Origin: Stomoxys calcitrans
Taxonomy: Eukaryota; Arthropoda; Insecta; Diptera; Muscidae
NCBI RefSeq assembly: GCF_963082655.1
Contig: NC_081554.1
Coordinates: 39,702,354-39,766,353, forward strand
Direction of reading: 5' to 3'
DNA length: 64,000 bases
In this document: positions 58,598-64,000 of the stretch, piece by piece
How positions within the stretch are numbered: position 1 is the stretch's first letter
Layout of the letters: each line of letters starts with the position of its first letter
Notes under the pieces: model-generated
Database searches by the model: none
Told to the model about the DNA's origin: nothing
Seen by the model: only the letters and a program-made list of their open reading frames with translations
Position numbers and translations under genes: made by a program

Positions 58598-59967
58598 TTT
58601 AAGTCGATATAAACCGATCTTGGGTCTTCATTTCTTGAGCATCTAGGGAACGCAATTCTTATCCGACTTGGCTGAAATTTTGCATGAGGTGTTTTGTTAT
58701 CACTTCCAACAACTGTGCAAAGTATGGCTCAAATCGATTCATAACCTGATATAGCTGCCATATAAACCGATCTTGGGTCTTGACTTCTTGAGCCTCTAGA
58801 GGGCGCAATTCTTATACGATTTGGCTGAAATATTGCATGAGGTGTTTTGTTAACACTTCCAACAACTGTGCAAAGTATGGCTCAAATCGGCTCATAACCT
58901 GATATAGCTGCCATATAAACCGATCTTGGCTCTTGACTTTTTGAGCCACTAGAAGGCGCAATTCTCACCCGATTTGGCTGAAATATTGCATGAGGTGTTT
59001 TGTTATCAGTTCCAACAACTGTGCAAAGTATGGCTCAAATCGGCTCATAACCTGATATAGTTGCCATATAAACCGATCTTGGATCTTGACTTCTTGAGCA
59101 TCTAGGGGACGCAATTCTTATCCGATTTGGCTGAAAGTTAGCACGTGGTGTTTTGTTATCACTTCCAACAAATGTGCAAAGTATGGCTCAAATCGTTTCA
59201 TAACCTGATGCTGCCATGTAAACCGATCTTGGATATTGACTTCTTGAATCACTAGAGGGCTTAATTCTTATCCGATTTGGCTGAAATTTTGCATAAAGTT
59301 GTTAGTTATGACTTCCAATAACTGCGATACATACAGGGTGGCTGATGAATATTGCTACAATGATGAATATTGCTACATTTTTTTTTCGGTGTATGGAATA
59401 CATTTTTCTTTTATTCATGTTAAATTAAATTATTAAATTAATTATTAAATTATTATTAATTAAATTAATTAATTAATTAATTAAATTAATTATTAAATTA
59501 TTATTATTAAATAGAAAAAAAGTTATTACATTTTTTTTTGGTAGCGGCTTTCATCAGCCACCCTGTATGTTTTAAATATACCTCATATAGCTGCCATATA
59601 AACCGATCTTGGATCTTGACTTCTTGAGCCTCTAGAGGGCGCAATTCTCATCCGATTTGGCAGAAATTTGTACAACAGCTCCCATATAAACCGTTCTCCC
59701 GATTTTGCTTCTTGAACCCTACAAGGCGCAATTCTTATCCGAATGAACTGAAATATTACATAATGACTTCTACAATGTACAGCATTCAATTCATTTATGG
59801 TCCGAATCGGACTATAACTTGATATAGCTCCAATAGCATAACAGTTCTTATTCAATATTCTATGTTTGCCTAAAAAAAGATACCGCGCATAGAACTCGAC
59901 AAATGCGATCCATGGTGGAGGGTATATAAGATTCGGGCCGGCCGAACTTAGCACGCTCTTACTTGTT
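58560..59967 (+). mobile_element. TE-X, copy 3, with 153-bp internal subunits, interrupted by a MITE
   Basis: The left part has TATATATATTCTTG and GTCGTGACATTTTAAGTCGA. Tandem subunits then follow, each beginning near TATAAACCGATCTTGG, at 58608, 58761, 58914, 59067 and 59217 (153, 153, 153 and 150 bp), with CTGAAATTTTGCATGAGGTG and AACCTGATATAGCTGCCA in each. A further subunit follows the MITE at 59597. The right end is GGTGGAGGGTATATAAGATT, then GGGCCGGCCGAACTTAGCAC and TCTTACTTGTT. Orientation is opposite to copy 1. The minus-strand open frame 59583-60008 is mainly TE-X read by chance. It is nested within the 3.24-kb element and splits that element's gene. Confidence 0.78.
59334..59565. mobile_element. 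232-bp mariner-type MITE
   Basis: The 16-bp perfect terminal inverted repeats are CAGGGTGGCTGATGAA at 59334-59349 and its reverse complement at 59550-59565, flanked on both sides by TA (59332-59333 and 59566-59567). TA duplication and the CAGGGTG start are typical of Tc1/mariner. The interior is almost pure A/T with a TTAATTAA-rich low-complexity core (59405-59515). An 18-bp tandem duplication, GATGAATATTGCTACAAT, lies just inside the left end. It has no coding capacity and is inserted in a TE-X subunit. Confidence 0.9.
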
Positions 59968-60776
59968 TTGATTTTCTTTTCTTTTGTTAATTTTTTAAAA
60001 CTCTCCATGTTTTTATTATAACTATTTTCGATTGAGAAAATATTTTATTATTTTTACAACGCTTTTTTTCTCTTTCACCAGTTCCACTAAAGCTGAGGTA
60101 ATGTAAAAAAAAATAAACAATGAAAAGTTCACACTATTTTTTCACACACTTTTTATTTCACGTTACTTTTATGTTTCACGTTAACTGATCGACTAACTAG
60201 GCGCGCTAAAGAGAGAGCATCACCAAAGCTCTGCTGCGTTGAGGTTTGCAGAAGTTCTCCGTGAGTCCGAAAACAAATTACCGTTATCTTTTTGGCTCGT
60301 AGACCAAATTTGTTTCTTAATTTAAAAACAAGATACATACATATACGATAATGAAGATGTTTGACTACAACTAGGCAACCCTGCAAACATTTCCTATCGT
60401 GCGAGTCACTAAATCTGCACTCAAGGAAGTTGAAAACAATCTCAGGCGATATAATTTTTTACACTTATTAGTGTCTCAATACGGGAGAAAAAGTGCCACT
60501 TGGCGATATATACCAATGAGTGACTAAATAGGGACTAAAAAAAGTTTAAAATTCGATTATAAACGTCATTAATAAAAATTATTTTTTTTTTTTGCCTTAT
60601 GTTTTTTTTTTACCAATTAGAGTGAGCCTTATTTTTATTTCTCTTTCTAATTTATGTATAATAAAAACCAACAATGTTTAAGACAAAAACAAACCACAAA
60701 AAAAATGATACGAGTGATGTTACCTTATTTTGTTTTAGAAAATGATGCCCTTGATGTTATGTTATTTTGAATTTTG
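59968..60776. other. Right interior of the 3.24-kb element, with possible gene start
   Basis: On the minus strand an ATG at 60008 opens MESFKKLTKEKKIKTS before running into TE-X, so it may be the original N-terminus of the gene remnant. Upstream, near 60090, there is a possible acceptor (TACCTCAG|CTTTAG). A moderately GC-richer tract (60180-60290) could be promoter or leader, but no core promoter motif is clear. The minus-strand open frame 60153-60386 has no recognisable domain and is not called. Confidence 0.4.
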
Positions 60777-61106
60777 GTTATAACCAAGACAAATTTGACA
60801 GGTAGGAGCAGTAGGCCAACAACAAAAAATCGAGTGCACTATCTATCAAAATCAGAGATTATTGTAACTCTAATTTTGAGTTATTTTTCGTCGTTTGTGT
60901 GTATGGTTCTTAACTATAATACACACACACACACAACCAAAACTCTTTGACAGATAGTGTACTCCGCGAGAAAAAATTGTCTTGGTTATAACTTGGTTAT
61001 TTTTGATAGTAGAAGTCTAACATTTTGAACACATATGTAACGTGATGTAGCGAATCGAGTTCAATCATAAACTCAGATTGCATTTTTTGATGATACATTG
61101 TTTTGC
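60715..61106. promoter_or_regulatory. Right subterminal motif cluster (three copies)
   Basis: Copies lie at 60715-60732 (TGATGTTACCTTATTTTG), 60752-60770 (TGATGTTATGTTATTTTGA) and 61088-61106 (TGATGATACATTGTTTTGC), all on the minus strand relative to the left-end consensus. The last lies within the right terminal inverted repeat. Their mirror placement relative to the left cluster supports a common role at the element ends. Confidence 0.65.
60777..60992. mobile_element. 216-bp MITE with GTTATAACCAAGACAA ends
   Basis: The ends GTTATAACCAAGACAA (60777-60792) and TTGTCTTGGTTATAAC (60977-60992) are perfect inverted repeats. A second inner pair, GAGTGCACTATCTATCAAA near 60832 and TTTGACAGATAGTGTACTC near 60947, extends the inverted structure. 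Both flanks read TTG (60774-60776 and 60993-60995), suggesting a 3-bp target duplication as in PIF/Harbinger elements, though this is weak. A short (CA)n run lies at about 60922-60936. No coding frame. Confidence 0.72.
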
Positions 61107-61123
61107 ATTTTTGGTGATGATAT
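61083..61123 (-). repeat. Right terminal inverted repeat of the 3.24-kb element
   Basis: Its reverse complement matches 57881-57921 at 36 of 41 positions. The sequence immediately outside (ACTTTTTGGGGTC) resumes TE-Z. Confidence 0.8.
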
Positions 61124-61215
61124 ACTTTTTGGGGTCTTAGACGAATATTTCAAAGTGTTACAAACGGGATGCCTAGATTAGTATACCCCCATCATATGGT
61201 GGTGGCTATAAAAAG
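61124..61215 (+). mobile_element. TE-Z, 3' part
   Basis: It contains CAAAGTGTTACAAACGGGAT and the end GTATACCCCCATCATATGGT followed by GGTGGCTATAAAAAG. This end is shared with TE-Y (3501-3535). It completes TE-Z begun at 57391; the 3.24-kb element lies between. Confidence 0.6.
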
Positions 61216-62708
61216 TAGGTGGTTTTCACAGTAAATTTAAATAAATGAGAAAACTTATCATACCAAGATTGAATCCGTCTTTCTTCTTTAATATAAGTAG
61301 ATGGATTTTTAAAGTGGATGGATTTATTTTTTTTAACTTACAAACGCAGTTACCTAATTAGTACCTATGATGGTGATGGTGGTGAATTGAAAAAATTACA
61401 GAAAATTTCAAAACTGTAAACAAAGTAGTTTATAAATATAAACAAAAAAAAACCGAAAAAATTTTACAAAATTTTCATGTTTTTGTTTTTATTCAAATTT
61501 ATCATATACAAAATATAATAATTATATTATTAATTAATTATTATGTTTTTTATATTTCTAAAAAATATGATCAATTTCTTTAATAAAAAAATTAATTAAT
61601 ACAGCTTAAAATGTACACAAAATTAATAAAATAAGAATAAAAACCTAATTTCAAAAAAAAATCCAAACACTCAAACTTGTGTTTTTTTTTGTAGAGCAAT
61701 CAATAATAAAAATCAATAATAATTCCCGCTTTTCGCTTCTCTATTTACGATAAACAAATGAGAATACAATAAAATGCAAGTGATGGTAGTTGGTTAAATA
61801 TTAGAATAATTTTTCTTTTGGAGTGTTTATGAAATAATTAAAAAAAAAAAAGAATTCAATTAAATAAACAAACAATAATTCACATTTGATATGATTTCAT
61901 AATTAAAAATTAAAATTTATAATAATAAAAAATGTTTAAATAATAATAAACACACACAAATTATTCGAGTATTTGTGCAGAAAAACTGAACAAAACTCTT
62001 GTTTTCTTGCTGCTCCTTTTGCTTAGATTTTATCTTAAAAACTAGCAAAGAGCAAAATAATTAAATATAAATCACAAATTATATATATCAATATTGTATG
62101 TTATAATGTATATGAAAAAAAATACTTAAAATTTAGGAAATAAAACGCTTGCGAGTTTTAAGCAACTTTTAAACAATAAAATCAAAACCGAAAATGTTAA
62201 ACAACAAAGGAAACACGTAGTATTTCTTTAATTTGAAGCAGATTTGTAAAAAAGCAGAGCAGCCGAAAGCAATGTTCTTGTTTATAACTAATTTGCTTAC
62301 AACATGTTTTAGGAGTTGTATACGATTATGCAACACAAAGTTTCACTCAGGTAGTTTTTTGCAAATATTATAGATTTTTTTGTGATAGTGATATAAATAA
62401 TAATAAGTTTTTTAAATATTGAGAAGAAGATTTAGAAATTTTTAACATTACAACAATTTTTAAAAAAGATTGATATCTAGTATTTTAAAATCCTGATAGA
62501 TACAGTGTAAACCAGCGTTACAATGAAGAAATTTTTTTAAAATTAAAAAAAAATTGTCAAAATTATTAATTGACAAAATTTTCAGTGGCAAAAAAACTAT
62601 AAAAATTGTTTTTCTCCTGAAAGGGACTTTTAGAGATAGTAAAAACATTATGAAATCGGGAAGGGGTTACAAAAATTTCCAAGTCAAAGTTAAGCTGGTT
62701 TAGACCAG
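61216..62708. other. Extremely AT-rich DNA, nothing recognised
   Basis: Long A- and T-rich low-complexity sequence with TAATTA runs and no terminus, RNA gene or credible open frame. The minus-strand frame 62460-62648 is short and low complexity. Confidence 0.6.
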
Positions 62709-63134
62709 AGAACTGCATGAGACCCAAAACTTGGCACTCAAAAGCCACTTTGGCCAAAGCAGTTGTGTGTATCGCATGCCACATAAAAACAAAGTTGGCT
62801 AGAAACACACTCACATATACAATAGAGTAAGAGATAGATGCGCGAACGTTTTAGTAATCTTTCAGTTGATGATATTTTCAATTTGGTCGACGGCACGATG
62901 TCCGTAATTGAACACCACTGAGAACAGCATGAGACCCAAAATTTTCCACTCATAAGCCACTTTGGCCAAAGCAATTGTCTGTATCGCATGCCACATAAAA
63001 ACAAAGTAAGGTAGAAACACACGCACATATACAATAGAATGAGAGATGGTCGAACACTTTAGTAATAGTTCAGTGGATGTGATTTTCAATTTGGTCGACG
63101 GACATCGGGTGTTGTTTGCAAATGAACACCACTA
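62709..63134. repeat. Two-copy tandem duplication, 213-bp unit
   Basis: Copy 1 (about 62709-62921) and copy 2 (about 62922-63134) share GCATGAGACCCAAAA (62715 and 62928), GCCACTTTGGCCAAAGCA, TCGCATGCCACATAAAAACA (spacing 212), and a CAATTTGGTCGACGG end block. The copies have diverged by scattered substitutions and small indels. The overlapping minus-strand open frames show the same peptide pieces in different frames, so coding is unlikely. Confidence 0.88.
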
Positions 63135-63275
63135 AGATGAGTGGCATTTGAAGCCGAAGCAAGCAGAGAAATGAGACATCAAGTTTTGTAAGGGGCATAG
63201 ATATACTCCGTTGGAATGAAAATTGCTTTCATCAGTGACATACGTGCTGTCTGTCTCCGTCTTTTAAAAAGTGAC
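63135..63275. other. Short unassigned segment between tandem duplication and SINE fragments
   Basis: No recognisable feature. It includes a small palindromic phrase, ATGAAAATTGCTTTCAT (63216-63232). Confidence 0.5.
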
Positions 63276-63345
63276 AGACCACCGGAGCGCACAGGTTTAC
63301 ATTTTCGCCTATGACCCTGAACCTGGGTTCGAATTTTGGCGAAAA
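63276..63345 (+). mobile_element. Diverged SINE tRNA-like head
   Basis: The phrase CGCCTATGACCCTGAACCTG with a perfect-core box B GGTTCGAATTT (63326-63336) matches the head of the SINE at 1603-1950. Box A is decayed (GGAGCGCACAGG). The SINE body does not follow directly. Confidence 0.6.
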
Positions 63346-63489
63346 TTGTTATGAGTATCTCCTCACTAAAGTAATGCTGTAAAATAAGATGTTCATATGA
63401 AGACGACAAAAAATGCACCTTAATGGAAATCGAACTAAATAGGCCGGATTCGGACCATACCCGGTGTTGCTGAGTGATCTAAAAACTCA

Positions 63490-63584
63490 AAACGCAAATT
63501 TGCCCATGAAAATTCCATTAAGGAACAGGGGTAAACTTCTCACATATCAATGAGTGCTGTCCGACACAAGTTAATGCCCAATGG
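63490..63584 (-). mobile_element. SINE 3' fragment, antisense
   Basis: The reverse complement reads GACAGCACTCATTGATATGT, then GAGAAGTTTACCCCTGTTCC and TTAATGGAATTTTCATGGGC, matching the end of the SINE at 1603-1950. It ends exactly where a forward tRNA-like head begins. Confidence 0.75.
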
Positions 63585-63665
63585 AGGCTACCGTAGCGCA
63601 GAGTGTTAACATGTCCGCCTGCCGGCACGGAATAACAATAAGCAACACACAGGTTGGAATTTTGA
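63585..63665 (+). mobile_element. Second tRNA-like SINE head
   Basis: CCGTAGCGCAGAGTGTTAAC and ATGTCCGCCTGCC match the SINE head. Box A is TAGCGCAGAGT (63594-63604) and a candidate box B, GGTTGGAATTT, is at 63652-63662. The spacer between them is longer than in copy 1 and unrelated, so this may be a different SINE subfamily or a rearranged copy. Confidence 0.5.
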
Positions 63666-64000
63666 GCTGCAATCTGTGTTGTGTTCTTCGTTATAACGAG
63701 AAGCACAGCTGGAGCTACCGGGCGCGTCCACAGGTTGCGGATAGTGAAATGCACCATACGGAGTAGCTGCAACTGAAGTCGCGGACAATCAGCGGTATTG
63801 AGCGGAGAGTCTCAATGAGTGACCGGATGGCATCGGCTATTGCTTACATACTTAGTGCCTGTAATGGTCAATATGACATGGCGAGATATTGGCGCCTGCC
63901 TCTAAACGACCGCCCGCGGCGGTCTGTTGTATAGACCGGAACGAGCTTGCTCGCCTATAATAGCTTGACTAGGATCGCAACCTCCACATGCAAATGTGGC
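63666..64000. other. Unidentified GC-richer segment running off the window end
   Basis: Base composition is clearly more GC-rich than the rest of the flank. It contains short hairpins: GACCGCC-CGC-GGCGGTC (63908-63924) and CCACAT-GCAA-ATGTGG (63984-63999). The overlapping open frames are short and give no familiar protein motif. It could be the start of another transposon or the body of the preceding SINE. Confidence 0.45.

Larger units (their letters stand above)
57881..61123. mobile_element. Unrecognised 3.24-kb DNA transposon with 41-bp TIRs and end-clustered motifs
   Basis: The left terminus (57881-57921, ATATCGTCACC...) and the reverse complement of the right terminus (61083-61123, ATATCATCACC...) match at 36 of 41 positions. 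A motif close to CAAAATAACGTAWCATCAA occurs three times near the left end and three times near the right end. The element interrupts TE-Z, whose two halves flank it. Inside are a minus-strand gene remnant with an intron, a TE-X copy carrying a MITE, and another MITE; without these the element would be about 1.6 kb. No transposase of a familiar family was seen. Target duplication is unresolved because ATAT is its own reverse complement at the boundary. Subterminal repeats resemble transposase-binding sites in several class II families; that role is inferred. Confidence 0.72.

Noticed and set aside
59583..60008. 141-codon minus-strand open frame as a gene
   Set aside because: All but the first roughly 16 residues are TE-X subunits read through by chance. 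Related peptide pieces appear in other frames of other TE-X copies.
62738..63089. Overlapping minus-strand open frames over the tandem duplication
   Set aside because: The same peptide fragments occur in different frames in the two copies, with indels that are not multiples of three.
63518..63788. Open frames on both strands near the right end
   Set aside because: They overlap SINE fragments on opposite strands and show no protein motif.

Overview
This is eukaryotic, AT-rich, intergenic DNA, almost certainly from a calyptrate fly. I infer a muscid such as a stable, house or horn fly, because several dispersed repeat families look familiar from muscid genomes; this rests on recall, not a search. 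No intact cellular protein-coding gene, rRNA or functional tRNA gene was found. The content is one very large satellite array flanked by layered, decayed transposable elements.

Left flank (1-7651). An antisense RTE-like non-LTR reverse transcriptase is split in two (1190-1600 and 2749-3125) around a tRNA-derived SINE (1603-1950) and a dispersed element called TE-X here (1968-2748), which is built of 153-bp subunits. Next come a roughly 400-bp element (TE-Y, 3135-3532), an antisense SINE tail, a second TE-X copy (4345-5020) interrupted by a frameshifted mariner transposase fragment and a perfect 23-bp foldback, and a Helitron-like element ending in CTAG (5799-6850).

Satellite (7652-55998). 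About 96 head-to-tail copies of a roughly 504-bp AT-rich monomer fill 48.3 kb (76% of the window). Monomers are near-identical inside and diverged at both edges. Shared private variants show several higher-order periods: four 1,008-bp dimers, two 2,015-bp tetramers, about three 3,015-bp hexamers, and longer copies 6.5 and about 11.6-12.1 kb apart. Short deletions and out-of-phase joins mark unequal exchange. The monomer is rich in A-tracts and short palindromes.

Right flank (55999-64000). A degraded element (TE-Z) is split (57391-57880 and 61124-61215) around a 3.24-kb inverted-repeat element (57881-61123). That element has imperfect 41-bp termini (36 of 41 identical), six copies of an 18-20-nt motif clustered at its two ends, and a minus-strand gene remnant with a clean 74-nt intron. 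I do not recognise it; it is the best candidate here for an undescribed mobile element. It carries a TE-X copy, itself hit by a mariner-type MITE, plus a second MITE. Beyond it lie AT-rich DNA, a 213-bp tandem duplication, SINE fragments and an unidentified GC-richer segment running off the window end.

The parts do not form a pathway. The window records repeated transposon insertion next to a satellite array that is still being homogenised, as is typical of pericentromeric or other heterochromatin.
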